Positions 34,107-42,711 of a DNA stretch of 64,000 nt are shown one piece after another (position 1 is the stretch's first letter; each line of letters starts with the position of its first letter). The DNA is from Terrimonas rubra. Lineage in GTDB: Bacteria > Bacteroidota > Bacteroidia > Chitinophagales > Chitinophagaceae. Position numbers and translations under genes: made by a program. Under the pieces are notes generated by a model. It had not been told where the DNA came from, did no database searches, and worked only from the letters and a program-made list of their open reading frames with translations. The stretch lies in contig NZ_JBHUOZ010000001.1 in the NCBI RefSeq assembly GCF_042686025.1, positions 1,736,001-1,800,000 of the forward strand, in the 5' to 3' direction.

Positions 34107-35039
34107 ATGGCAACAGTAATTATTACAGGTGGAACGGGACTGGTAGGTACGGCATTGGCAAAAGCCCTGCTGGCAAAAGGGTATAATGTTATTATCCTTA
34201 CCCGTAAAATTGATCCCGGCCGGCAGCAAGCAGGTGTGTCCTATGCTTTATGGGATGTAGAAAAAAACTATATCGATCCCAAAGCCCTGGTGGACGCCAA
34301 TGCTATTATTCATTTGGCAGGTGCTAATGTGGCTGAAAAAAGATGGACAAAAAAACGCAAGCAGGAAATTATAGACAGCCGCGTAAAAACCGGTGAATGT
34401 ATCGTGCAGGCATTGCAAAATAATCCGCATAAGGTAACAGTGGTTGCCGGCGCTTCGGGCATTGGTTATTATGGTCCGGACCCCGCCATTCCTAATCCCC
34501 GTCCTTTTGATGAAGAAGACCCGCCTTTTACCGATTACCTGGCCACCACCTGTGTACAATGGGAGAAAGCACTGGAGCCGGTAAAAGCCATGAATATTAA
34601 ACTGGTTACTTTACGCACCGGTATTGTATTGGCAAAGGAGGGTGGTGCCATGGATAAGTTTAAACAACCCCTTCGTTTTGGTGTAGCTACTGTTTTAGGA
34701 AACGGTAAACAGGTCGTTAGCTGGATACATATAGAAGACCTGGTGCGTTTGTATATCAGGGCACTGGAAAATGAAAATATGAAAGGGGTTTATAATGCGG
34801 TAGCCCCTGCTCCCGTGAGTAATAAGACCCTCATGCTTACACTGGCCAGGCGTATCAAAGGAAAATACTTTACAGCCTTTCATGTACCGGCCTTTATGTT
34901 AAAGCTGGTACTGGGCGAAATGAGTATTGAAGTATTAAAAAGCGCCACCGTGAGCTGTATTAAACTGCATGCAGAGAATTTTAGCTTTATCTACCCCGGT
35001 ATAGAAACAGCCATTGATGATTGTGTAAAGCGTGATTAA
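34107..35039 (+). CDS. TIGR01777-family NAD(P)-dependent epimerase/sugar nucleotide-like SDR
   Basis: This extended short-chain dehydrogenase has the Rossmann glycine motif VIITGGTGLVGTALAKALL at residues 4-22. AIIHLAGANVAEKRWTKKRK is near residue 67, the catalytic-type segment GASGIGYYGP near residue 114, and a C-terminal DUF1731-like domain reads LVLGEMSIEVLKSATV. These are hallmarks of the YfcH/TIGR01777 group, whose substrate is unknown. The length of 310 residues is usual. It is convergent with the next gene and overlaps its stop by 4 bp. Confidence 0.92.
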   Translation: MATVIITGGTGLVGTALAKALLAKGYNVIILTRKIDPGRQQAGVSYALWDVEKNYIDPKALVDANAIIHLAGANVAEKRWTKKRKQEIIDSRVKTGECIVQALQNNPHKVTVVAGASGIGYYGPDPAIPNPRPFDEEDPPFTDYLATTCVQWEKALEPVKAMNIKLVTLRTGIVLAKEGGAMDKFKQPLRFGVATVLGNGKQVVSWIHIEDLVRLYIRALENENMKGVYNAVAPAPVSNKTLMLTLARRIKGKYFTAFHVPAFMLKLVLGEMSIEVLKSATVSCIKLHAENFSFIYPGIETAIDDCVKRD

Positions 35040-35572
35040 AACAGCGGGATCTGCAGCAAAGCCTGGTAAGGATCTCCGCTTAAATTCAATAACTGTGCAA
35101 ATGCAGGCTCTGTTTTATACCCCTGCTTTTTTAAGGAAATGACCTGCTGCCTGAAAGCTGCATCATTTTTTTGCAGGAGGTAATGTTCAATGATCATATG
35201 CCGGTAGGCCTGTTGTTCCTTCACGGGCGTTGGTTGTGCAAATATCTCTACCGGGAATATTTCTAATGCAAAACTGGCAACAATGGTGGGTGTATCCTGG
35301 AAATTACTTTCATAAAACCTGAACCCTGGGTATTGGCTAAAACTATCCACTAAGTTTTCTATATAACCTTTCTTGTCTTCGTATTGGCAAAGTATATCCA
35401 GGTCGCTGTTCTCAGTATAAATATTGATAGGGATGGTACCTGTTAGTACCGGGCTAAAAGGTGCTAATTTTTCCCAGATACCATGCCCGGTTAAAACCTG
35501 GTAAGCGGCCTGTTGTATGGTTGTACCGTTGGCCAGATAATCCAATGTATCAAAATGTGGGTATGACAACAT
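35036..35572 (-). CDS. DUF4269 family protein (nucleotidyltransferase-like)
   Basis: The 178-residue protein resembles DUF4269 proteins. It starts YLANGTTIQQAAYQVLTGHG and contains GTIPINIYTENSDLDILCQY at about residues 47-66. That segment has the DxD-like spacing (SDLDI) and fold pattern of the nucleotidyltransferase superfamily. The other conserved parts are the alanine/isoleucine-rich EIFPVEIFAQP and the helical C terminus. Its biological role is unknown. Its stop codon overlaps the end of the convergent epimerase gene by 4 bp, so the two mRNAs would be complementary at their 3' ends. Confidence 0.85.
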   Translation of the reverse strand: MLSYPHFDTLDYLANGTTIQQAAYQVLTGHGIWEKLAPFSPVLTGTIPINIYTENSDLDILCQYEDKKGYIENLVDSFSQYPGFRFYESNFQDTPTIVASFALEIFPVEIFAQPTPVKEQQAYRHMIIEHYLLQKNDAAFRQQVISLKKQGYKTEPAFAQLLNLSGDPYQALLQIPLF

Positions 35573-35594
35573 AGGGTAAAGTTAAGCAAACAAA

Positions 35595-35622
35595 AACGGG
35601 ATAAACAACCGTTTATCCCGTT
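35595..35622 (-). terminator. rho-independent terminator of the lipoprotein gene
   Basis: A 12-bp stem (AACGGGATAAAC / GTTTATCCCGTT) with a 4-base loop is followed on the minus strand by TTTTTG. It lies 18 bp after the stop of the minus-strand lipoprotein gene. Confidence 0.85.
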
Positions 35623-35640
35623 ACAAGATATTATAATAGT

Positions 35641-36195
35641 TTAAAACCTGGTTACCCCTTTTTGCATCACCCCTTCCGTTATTTTACCATTACTGATGGT
35701 AAGCGATTTACCTTTTTCGTTTTTGACCTCGCCTTCAAAACTGGCATTCAGTATACCTTTGGCCGTATCAATACTGCTGATGGTTACACTGCCGGACTGA
35801 AAAAAGTAATGCTCCCTTTTTCCATTTACCGCAGCCGGGCTGTATTCACCATAGGCTTTGTTTGGTGAGTTTAAAGTACCTGCACCACTGATAAATGAAT
35901 AGGTTCCGGGTTGAATGCTGTTGACGTTAATATTTACCGCCGGTAATGAATCTGCCTGCGTGGTGGTAACATTAAATGAAACCCCGTTGCTGTTATTCTG
36001 GCCAAACAAATTGATATTCCAGGCCTTGGTGGTAACGGACTGATCAGCTACCGTAAAGCTGACCTCATTAGCAGGTTCTTTTACAGGTGCTGCGGGTTGT
36101 AAAGTATCTTTGCTTTCACTGGTATTATTATCTGAACTGTTGTTACAGGCAACAAAAAGAACGGCGGCAAGCAAAACGTAGGTAACAGATCTCAT
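35641..36195 (-). CDS. putative lipoprotein of unknown function
   Basis: The 184-residue product has a lipoprotein signal (RSVTYVLLAAVLFVAC) with Cys17 as the lipidation site. A Ser/Asn/Asp-rich linker and a beta-rich domain from about residue 45 follow. The domain has the pattern NINVNSIQPGTYSFISGAGT and GSVTISSIDTAKGILNASFEGE, as in DUF6252-like Bacteroidota lipoproteins, though I am not certain of the family number. It lies 53 bp after the ABC permease stop on the same strand and has a strong terminator. No operator was seen upstream. Confidence 0.75.
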   Translation of the reverse strand: MRSVTYVLLAAVLFVACNNSSDNNTSESKDTLQPAAPVKEPANEVSFTVADQSVTTKAWNINLFGQNNSNGVSFNVTTTQADSLPAVNINVNSIQPGTYSFISGAGTLNSPNKAYGEYSPAAVNGKREHYFFQSGSVTISSIDTAKGILNASFEGEVKNEKGKSLTISNGKITEGVMQKGVTRF

Positions 36196-36248
36196 GTTAT
36201 ATGTTTTAAGTGATTAATAGCTATGTAACTACCTCACATAAACCAACA

Positions 36249-37025
36249 CTACAAATCGTCTTTGGTAAACTTTCTGAATGCAAAGAAAACATACAAAGCG
36301 CAATAAAGCAAGCTGGCAATAATTAAAACATATGCTTCCGGCACACCCTGGTTAATTTGTTTCAGGAAGGGCAGGGGTAATAACTCGTCAGATGCCTGCA
36401 GGGGTAGTAAATAACCTACGGGTTTTGCGTCCATCTTATAGTTGATCAACGCTGAAAGCAGGAATTCAAATATCAGTCCGAACATGAAAAATATACCGGC
36501 AGCCAACCCGCTTCTGCGTAATAAAATGGCCAGGAAGAAAGCAAACAGCATATAACATAAGGTTTGCAGGAACATATAGCCAACATACTCAAAGCCCGTA
36601 AAACTGAATGAAGCGCCTGTTACCATGCCCATGATCAGTACGGACAGGATATTAATAATGGTGATGACGATGGTAAAGGCAAGGATAAGTAATAATTTAG
36701 CCTGGATAAATTCCTTACGGCTCCAGCCGTCGATAATATTCTGGCGATGGGTTTTAAAAGTAAACTCGTTTACGCATAAGGTAATAATGAGCCAGCCGGG
36801 AAAATATAACAGCCAACTGTTCAGCCAGCCCATGGTATTCCATAATTTAGGAAAAGCAAACGGGTCGCCTAACATTGCCTGTATTTCTTTAGGCGGTATA
36901 TTGGTATACATGGTATAGGAAATGAATAATACCGCAATAATGCCTAATAAGTATATAATACCAAACACTTTAAAAGCCCGGTAGTGTTTTAGTTTCATCC
37001 ATTCAATTTGCAATAAGTTTTGCAT
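36249..37025 (-). CDS. ABC transporter permease (ABC-2 type)
   Basis: This 258-residue integral membrane protein has about six transmembrane segments (for example FGIIYLLGIIAVLFISYTMY near residues 21-40 and YVGYMFLQTLCYMLFAFFLA near 145-164). A cytoplasmic coupling-type region is CVNEFTFKTHRQNIIDGWSR, typical of ABC-2 permeases of the NatB/gliding-motility type. It follows the ATPase gene after 32 nt and should form an exporter with it. The substrate is unknown. Confidence 0.88.
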   Translation of the reverse strand: MQNLLQIEWMKLKHYRAFKVFGIIYLLGIIAVLFISYTMYTNIPPKEIQAMLGDPFAFPKLWNTMGWLNSWLLYFPGWLIITLCVNEFTFKTHRQNIIDGWSRKEFIQAKLLLILAFTIVITIINILSVLIMGMVTGASFSFTGFEYVGYMFLQTLCYMLFAFFLAILLRRSGLAAGIFFMFGLIFEFLLSALINYKMDAKPVGYLLPLQASDELLPLPFLKQINQGVPEAYVLIIASLLYCALYVFFAFRKFTKDDL

Positions 37026-37057
37026 GGTTATAATAATTTACGGGAATAATAATGGGG

Positions 37058-37972
37058 TTAACGATCGCTTTTGGTACCGGTGATCTCCAGGAACCTGGTC
37101 TCCAGGCTTTTCTTTTTCAGGTTCAGCTGCTCCAGTACAATGCCGTTATTAAAGCAGTGCTGGTTAATGGCTGTTGCTTTTACACTGTCTTCACAGATAA
37201 GGGTAAAGCCTGTTGCCGTGGTATGTATTTCCCGGATGCCGGCAAAGGAGGATAACACCGTTTTCAGGCTATTGATATCTTCCGCACTTACTTCTACACT
37301 TACTGTGCTATCAACCGATGTACTTAATACATCGTGTACCGTACCGATCGTTTTTAATATACCTTTCTGAATAATGGCCACATGAGAGCAAACCCTTTCC
37401 ACCTCATCCAGGATATGGCTGGCCATGATGATGGTTTTGCCCTGCTGGTTCAGCTGTTTGATCAGGGTCCGGATCTCGGCAATACCCGCCGGGTCCAGGC
37501 CATTGGTGGGTTCGTCAAACACCAGGATATCTGGATCTCCTAACAGGGTAGAGGCAATGGCCAGGCGTTGTTTCATACCCAGTGAAAAGGTTGCAAATTT
37601 GGAATCTTTACGCTGGTGCAGGTTAACGATCTGTAATACCCTGTCAATATCATTTTGACCGCGGCCTTTAATGGCGGCTACAATTTCTAAATTACGGTAC
37701 CCGCTGAGGTAGGGATAAAAATTGGGTGTTTCCAGTAGGGTGCCGATCTGCCTGCGTTGTTGTTCGCTGGTACCGGGTTGTCCCATCCAGAAAAACTGGC
37801 CGCTGGTGGGCTTAATAATATCCATGGATATACCCAGCAGGGTGGTTTTACCACTACCGTTCGGACCTAAAATGCCAAATACGGAACCCTGCGGAACATC
37901 AAAGCTGACATTATCTAATGCACGTATAGCGCCATAGTGCTTGGTGAGTTGCTGCACACTTAATACTGACAT
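37058..37972 (-). CDS. ABC transporter ATP-binding protein
   Basis: The 304-residue ATPase powers the adjacent ABC-2 permease. Walker A is GILGPNGSGKTTLLG at about residues 33-47, the Q-loop lies in GQFFWMGQ, the signature is FSLGMKQRLAIAS (about residue 133), Walker B plus D-loop is DILVFDEPTNGLDPAG (about residue 153) and the switch His is in IIMASHILDEVERVC. The C-terminal 85 residues form a regulatory extension typical of drug- or lipid-export ATPases (DrrA/CcmA-like). The gene comes first and the permease second, so they form a two-gene operon. Substrate unknown. Confidence 0.95.
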   Translation of the reverse strand: MSVLSVQQLTKHYGAIRALDNVSFDVPQGSVFGILGPNGSGKTTLLGISMDIIKPTSGQFFWMGQPGTSEQQRRQIGTLLETPNFYPYLSGYRNLEIVAAIKGRGQNDIDRVLQIVNLHQRKDSKFATFSLGMKQRLAIASTLLGDPDILVFDEPTNGLDPAGIAEIRTLIKQLNQQGKTIIMASHILDEVERVCSHVAIIQKGILKTIGTVHDVLSTSVDSTVSVEVSAEDINSLKTVLSSFAGIREIHTTATGFTLICEDSVKATAINQHCFNNGIVLEQLNLKKKSLETRFLEITGTKSDR

Positions 37973-38097
37973 GAATGTTGGTTTTGTATTGAACTATGAA
38001 TATAGAAAAAAGTTGACAGAACGGTTTACCATTTTGTGTAATTAGCCTGTAAACTGGGTGAGTTGCGGAATTTGAGCGGTGAGTGTTGGTGGTGAAA

Positions 38098-38160
38098 GGT
38101 TTAAAAGTTCAAGCGTTCAAAAATCAATTGACAATGGACAATTGATAATTGACAATGGTT
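38098..38160. repeat. heptad repeat array (AATTGAC family)
   Basis: Nine units can be read: ggtttaa, aagttca, agcgttc, aaaaatc, aattgac, aatggac, aattgat, aattgac, aatggtt. A looser continuation runs to about 38238. It lies between the metzincin gene and the ABC operon. Confidence 0.75.
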
Positions 38161-38239
38161 TTTGAGCTTAATAAATTATTAAGTGTATAAGTGTTCAAAG
38201 GGTATGCTCCATTGGCATATCAGCACATTAGCAAATCAG

Positions 38240-38881
38240 CTAATTAAAAGGAGGGTGCCAGTAACTGCTGAAACTACCTACAATGGCCTGGTGGTGCAGG
38301 TCCAGTTTGTGTAATTGCAGGTCATGTACATCTTCCTGTCTAACCCGGCGGTACATAGGGTGCATGGTGCCGCCTTTTAACCCGGCAGGTATATTAGGGT
38401 CGTACTGGAATTCAGGGTCTACCAGGGTACCGCGGGGATACATAATGCCCGGCCGGCCCTGTCCGCGTATATCCAGGTCATGGGGATGCGGAAGACCTAA
38501 GGTATGGCCATACTCATGGGCAGCAGTGGTAGAACCTTTGTACAGGTTATCGTATTGAAAATAACCTGTATTGCAACCCAATCCATCCACAAAGGATATA
38601 TTGCCCATGGCTTTTGCTTCAATACGGAAATAATTATTCAGGGGATCAAGGTTACCCAATACTTCTTCAACGGTAATGTCGGGGTTACAGGCAGCCGTGA
38701 TACGGAACACCACGGTATAAACCTCTCCTTTGTTTACAATACCTGCCTGAGGCTCATTCCACATGGTCTCTATCTCATCGGCAATTTGCTGAGTAAGGCT
38801 TTCATCGGCCATACTGCCATAGGTAATGATATGCGAGCGTATCAATAATACCTTTCCCTGTATGATCTCTGCAGTACCCAT
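38240..38881 (-). CDS. metzincin-type zinc metalloprotease without signal peptide
   Basis: The zinc-binding motif HEYGHTLGLPH (consensus HExxHxxGxxH) lies near residues 121-131, and a Met-turn-like PGIMYPRG follows about 15 residues later. Together they place the protein among the metzincins (matrixin/reprolysin-like). The 213-residue protein starts MGTAEIIQGKVLLIRSH and has no signal peptide, pro-domain or cysteine switch, so it may act in the cytoplasm or be exported by another route. The C-terminal part has no known domain. The gene stands alone between heptad repeat arrays. Its substrate is unknown. Confidence 0.8.
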   Translation of the reverse strand: MGTAEIIQGKVLLIRSHIITYGSMADESLTQQIADEIETMWNEPQAGIVNKGEVYTVVFRITAACNPDITVEEVLGNLDPLNNYFRIEAKAMGNISFVDGLGCNTGYFQYDNLYKGSTTAAHEYGHTLGLPHPHDLDIRGQGRPGIMYPRGTLVDPEFQYDPNIPAGLKGGTMHPMYRRVRQEDVHDLQLHKLDLHHQAIVGSFSSYWHPPFN

Positions 38882-38882
38882 A

Positions 38883-38995
38883 GTTAATTAGATAATTAGT
38901 GAATTAGATAATTTGGAAATGAATGTCTCGCTAATAAAAGGTGTATGTATTATAAAGAAATTAATTATCTAATTAACAAATTAACTCATTATCTA
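38883..38995. repeat. inverted pair of heptad arrays (TTAATTAGATAATTAG family)
   Basis: The left arm (38883-38917) reads gttaatt, agataat, tagtgaa, ttagata, atttgga. The right arm (38959-38995) carries the reverse complement (tatctaa, ttaacaa, attaact, cattatc). The right arm runs into the stop codon of fadN. An extended AT-rich cruciform or RNA hairpin is possible. Confidence 0.7.
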
Positions 38996-41377
38996 ATTCC
39001 TCACGGGTTTCCCGCTCTTAAGCACACTCTGTATCCTTTCCAGTGTTTTCTTCTCACCGCAAAGCGACAGGAAGGCTTCTCTTTCCAGGTCCAGTAAATA
39101 CTGTTCCGATACCAGTGAAGGTTCGCTGAGGTCACCGCCACACATCACGTATGCCAGTTTGCGTGCTACCACACCATCATGTTCAGTAGCATAATTGGCG
39201 CGCTGCATACCGTTAATGCCGGACAGTAAAGCACCCAGGGCTGACCGCCCCAATACTTTTACATCATTGCGTTGTACGGGCTGTACATAACCGCTGTCGT
39301 ATATTTCAATTACCGATTTTCTTGCTTCGGCAATGCGGCGTCCCTGGTTCATCACTACCTCATCAAGTCCCTTACGGTATACGCCTATCTCAAAACCTTC
39401 CGCTGCCGATGTGGCTACTTTAGCGGTAGCAATTGTGAGGAAACGGTTCTTTAAAGTAATGGTATCGGGTTCATCCACATGCATTTCATCGGCTGCACGT
39501 AATACAAACTCCTTGGTACCGCCACCACCGGGTATCAGGCCCACACCTAATTCTACCAGGCCGGTATAGGTTTCGGCAGCAGGGCAAACCTTATCGGCAT
39601 GTAAGCTTAACTCACAGGCGCCACCCAGGGCAAGGCCATGCGGCGCTACAACTACAGGTACCGAGGAATAACGGGCCCGCATCATGGTATTTTGAAATAG
39701 TCGGATGGCCATATCCAGTTCGTCATACTCCTGTTCAATAGCCAGCATAAATATTAAACCCACATTGGCGCCGGCAGAGAAGTTGGCCCCCTCATTGCCT
39801 ATCACCAGTCCTTTAAAATCTTTCTCCGCTTTTTCAATAGCGGTTTGTATACCGCTTAATACATCACCGCCAATGCTGCCCATCTTGGTATTCCATTGCA
39901 GGCCCAGCACATCATCGCCAATATTATACAGCTGGCAGCTGTTATTCTTCCAAACCAGTTTATCGGTATGATTGCTTAATACAATAAAGCCGCTGTCATC
40001 ACCACTGCTGGCAGGTGCATAATCACCGGTTGCCGGTAAATAGGCAAGGCGTTTACCGTTCTCAATTTTATAAAAACTTTTATGGCCTTTGCTCAACATA
40101 TCCGTAACCCAGCTTGCTACACTATGCCCGGCCTCCTGCATGGCTTTTACCGTTCTTTCCACGCCCAGCAGGTCCCAGGTTTCAAAAGCGCCTATCTCCC
40201 AGCCAAAGCCGGCTTTCATGGCATCGTCCACGCTATACACAGTATCGCTTATTTCGGGTATGCGGTGGCTGATGTAGCTAAACAAACCGTAATGGAAATG
40301 TTTATAAAACTCCCCGGCTTTATCCGGCGACTGTACCAGCATTTTCAAACGCTGGTGCAGGTCTTCAATTGGTTTGGCAGCATCTATCGATGCAAATTTC
40401 GGACGGCTCTTAGGAGCATATTCAAATGTATCCAGGTTCAGCGTTAATATCTCGCTTTTACCTTCCGGTGTTTTTATCTTCTTAAAAAAGCCCTGTTTGG
40501 TTTTATCACCCAGCCAGTTATTATCAACAATCTTTTGTAACCAGGCCGGTATTTTAAACAGGTCTTTCGCTTCATCATCCGGGCAATTCTCATACACGCC
40601 ATTGGCTACTTTCACCAGGGTATCAATACCTACCACATCAGCTGTACGGAAGGTGGCCGATTTTGGCCGACCTATCACGGGGCCCGTCAAAGCTTCCACT
40701 TCATCAATGGTCAGCTTCATTTTATCTACCAGCGAAAATATCTGCATAATGCTGAACACGCCTATACGGTTGGCAATAAATGCAGGCGTATCCTTACACA
40801 ATACGGTGGTCTTACCTAAAATAATATCACCATAATACATTAAAAAATCAACCACGGCCTTATCCGTATGCGGCGTAGGAATTATTTCCAGTAAACGCAG
40901 GTAACGGGGTGGGTTAAAAAAGTGAGTGCCGCAAAAATGTTGTTTAAAATCATCACTGCGCCCCTCGGCCATTAAATGTATAGGTATACCCGATGTATTG
41001 GAAGTAACCAGGGTTCCGGGTTTACGGAACTGTTCTACCTTATCGTAAATAAGCTTTTTAATATCCAGCCGTTCTACCACCACTTCAATGATCCAGTCGC
41101 ACTGGGCAATATCCTTCATGTTATCGTCAAAATTCCCGGTGGTAATTTTCTTCACTGCATCTTTGGTGTACACCGGCGAGGGGTTACTTTTTACCGCAGC
41201 GGTCAGTGCATCATTTACCAGCTTATTCCTTTCGGCAGGTTTAGTGCTTTCTGCAGCCTCTTTCGGCACCATATCCAGCAACAGCACCGGTACGCCTACA
41301 CCGGCAAAATGACAAGCAATCCTGGAGCCCATAACGCCGCTTCCCAACACGGCCACTTTTTTAATTGTACGATTCAT
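38993..41377 (-). CDS. fadN: 3-hydroxyacyl-CoA dehydrogenase/enoyl-CoA hydratase, FadN type
   Basis: This bifunctional beta-oxidation enzyme hydrates enoyl-CoA and oxidises the 3-hydroxyacyl-CoA product. The dehydrogenase comes first: the NAD loop VAVLGSGVMGSRIACHFAG is at residues 8-26, followed by THFFNPPRYLRLLEIIPT near residue 150 and the 3HCDH C-terminal domains to about residue 440. The hydratase/crotonase domain follows at about 490-700, with an oxyanion-hole segment GANFSAGANVGLIF and ALGGACELSLHAD. This order and the 794-residue length match Bacillus FadN rather than E. coli FadB, where the hydratase is first. No thiolase or acyl-CoA dehydrogenase gene is adjacent. The hydratase active site was not checked residue by residue. 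Confidence 0.93.
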   Translation of the reverse strand: MNRTIKKVAVLGSGVMGSRIACHFAGVGVPVLLLDMVPKEAAESTKPAERNKLVNDALTAAVKSNPSPVYTKDAVKKITTGNFDDNMKDIAQCDWIIEVVVERLDIKKLIYDKVEQFRKPGTLVTSNTSGIPIHLMAEGRSDDFKQHFCGTHFFNPPRYLRLLEIIPTPHTDKAVVDFLMYYGDIILGKTTVLCKDTPAFIANRIGVFSIMQIFSLVDKMKLTIDEVEALTGPVIGRPKSATFRTADVVGIDTLVKVANGVYENCPDDEAKDLFKIPAWLQKIVDNNWLGDKTKQGFFKKIKTPEGKSEILTLNLDTFEYAPKSRPKFASIDAAKPIEDLHQRLKMLVQSPDKAGEFYKHFHYGLFSYISHRIPEISDTVYSVDDAMKAGFGWEIGAFETWDLLGVERTVKAMQEAGHSVASWVTDMLSKGHKSFYKIENGKRLAYLPATGDYAPASSGDDSGFIVLSNHTDKLVWKNNSCQLYNIGDDVLGLQWNTKMGSIGGDVLSGIQTAIEKAEKDFKGLVIGNEGANFSAGANVGLIFMLAIEQEYDELDMAIRLFQNTMMRARYSSVPVVVAPHGLALGGACELSLHADKVCPAAETYTGLVELGVGLIPGGGGTKEFVLRAADEMHVDEPDTITLKNRFLTIATAKVATSAAEGFEIGVYRKGLDEVVMNQGRRIAEARKSVIEIYDSGYVQPVQRNDVKVLGRSALGALLSGINGMQRANYATEHDGVVARKLAYVMCGGDLSEPSLVSEQYLLDLEREAFLSLCGEKKTLERIQSVLKSGKPVRN

Positions 41378-41732
41378 ATAGCGAGGTATAAAATTAGTTA
41401 GCTAAACAACTATTTATGGTGAAGGTAACAAGATTTGATCAAAAAGACAATCATAAAATCAAACTTAATAGTTGCTTTATACAACCTTTTGTGGGTGGGA
41501 ACAAAGGGTGTTCCTGGTCATTTTACAGGGGCTGCCGGCTGCAGTAACACTGTTCAGCTGTTGTTCCCGCTTTCTATTACAAGTCCGGCACAAAGCACCC
41601 GCACAATGCCTCACCGGGCTTTCCATGTCAATCGGGCAGCCTTTCGGCTATACAACTATAATGGCCTGGAGAAAGGGGGCTATTTGATCAAGATTGTTTT
41701 GCCCATATAACCAATGGTTCAATACCTCTCAA
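41378..41732. other. intergenic region with GC-rich block of unknown nature
   Basis: The left part is AT-rich and probably holds the fadN promoter. From about 41495 to 41710 the sequence is distinctly more GC-rich, with motifs such as CACCGGGCTTTCC and TCAATCGGGCAGCC and several short G/C-rich inverted pieces. The frames through it (for example 41435-41710, 91 codons) have no start context and no protein-like hydrophobic pattern. It might be an RNA gene or a decayed element; I cannot name it. Confidence 0.35.
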
Positions 41733-42617
41733 TCATACTTCAGTATCACTATGATCTTTAAACAGGAGTATCTGTTTCAGAATTTCTGCTTCTATTTTGC
41801 GGTGCAGCTTGTCGCTGCTGCTGCGGGCAATTAATTCAATGGTGAATCTTACAAAATCCTTTCCCAGTTCCTGTACCCTTAACTGCAGCTCATTTCCCGG
41901 CTCCACATCCGGGTGGGTATTGAAAACAGATTGCAGTTTTTTTTCCAGTGCTTCTATATGCGCTGCTTCTGATAATGGTAATTCAAATTTCAGGGTAAGT
42001 AATTTGGAGCGCAGGGCCGACAGGTTTACCAGCGGCTGGGTAAAGAAAATATTGTTGGGAACCAGTACAATATCTTCTTCTTCGTTCTTTAATACAATAT
42101 TCGATAATGTAATATCTTCTACCATCCCTTTATTGCCGCCCACTTTTATTTTATCACCAATAGATAACTGGTCGGAGAACATGATGAACAGGCCGCTGAG
42201 CATATTGGTAATATAGTCGCGGAAAGTAACGGCTATGGCCATGGCCACAATGGTCATGCTGGTTAAAAAAGTAAGCGGGTTAATACCGGCGCCTATCATA
42301 ACGGCAATGGTAAAAAATACCACGTTCAGTACAGCCGTAAGGCGGTTAATGCCCAATACAAAATTTCCCCTTACTGTTTTTTTTGCATGGCGGGCATTAT
42401 AAAAAGCAATGATGATGAAGCGGATGATGGAAACAATAATACTGGGAATAAGAAAAGCCCAGAGACCGGTAATGATCTGCCAGGCCCATTTTTTATTAAC
42501 AATATCCTCTACTTTAACTGCGGTAAAGAACAGGACCAGTGATAATACTATTTTAATAACGAAATAATAAGGGAAAAACTTTTTATCATTTTGTGTCGAC
42601 GTCATACCGGCTGCCAT
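41733..42617 (-). CDS. small-conductance mechanosensitive channel (MscS family)
   Basis: MscS-type channels open under membrane tension and release solutes on osmotic downshock. Three to four transmembrane helices occupy the first 135 residues. The pore-lining helix and following loop VAMAIAVTFRDYITNMLSGLFI near residues 125-146 correspond to the MscS TM3 and amphipathic segment. The beta domain has IGDKIKVGGNKGMVEDITL near residue 155. The cytoplasmic alpha/beta domain follows. The length of 294 residues is normal. A perfect -7 element lies 38 bp upstream. The ligand, if any, is unknown. Confidence 0.92.
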   Translation of the reverse strand: MAAGMTSTQNDKKFFPYYFVIKIVLSLVLFFTAVKVEDIVNKKWAWQIITGLWAFLIPSIIVSIIRFIIIAFYNARHAKKTVRGNFVLGINRLTAVLNVVFFTIAVMIGAGINPLTFLTSMTIVAMAIAVTFRDYITNMLSGLFIMFSDQLSIGDKIKVGGNKGMVEDITLSNIVLKNEEEDIVLVPNNIFFTQPLVNLSALRSKLLTLKFELPLSEAAHIEALEKKLQSVFNTHPDVEPGNELQLRVQELGKDFVRFTIELIARSSSDKLHRKIEAEILKQILLFKDHSDTEV

Positions 42618-42654
42618 AATTATTTTAACTACCTGCTAATAACTATTTTCGGCA

Positions 42655-42662
42655 CAAAAGTA
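42655..42662 (-). promoter_or_regulatory. candidate mscS promoter -7 element
   Basis: The minus strand reads TACTTTTG (TAnnTTTG), 38 bp before the ATG, with a leader near 30 nt. A -33 TTTG is not evident. Confidence 0.45.
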
Positions 42663-42711
42663 CTTACATTTTTTTTGGCAGCTTATGATGACGCCTTAAT
42701 GCCGTTAATGG

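Noticed and set aside
38240..38881. Metzincin as the collagenase of the proposed hydroxylysine locus
   Set aside because: It is 7 kb away, on the other strand, separated by unrelated genes, and has no signal peptide. A functional link is not supported.
41435..41710. 91-codon open frame between fadN and mscS
   Set aside because: No family features, no plausible ribosome-binding region, and the composition is better explained by a GC-rich non-coding block.
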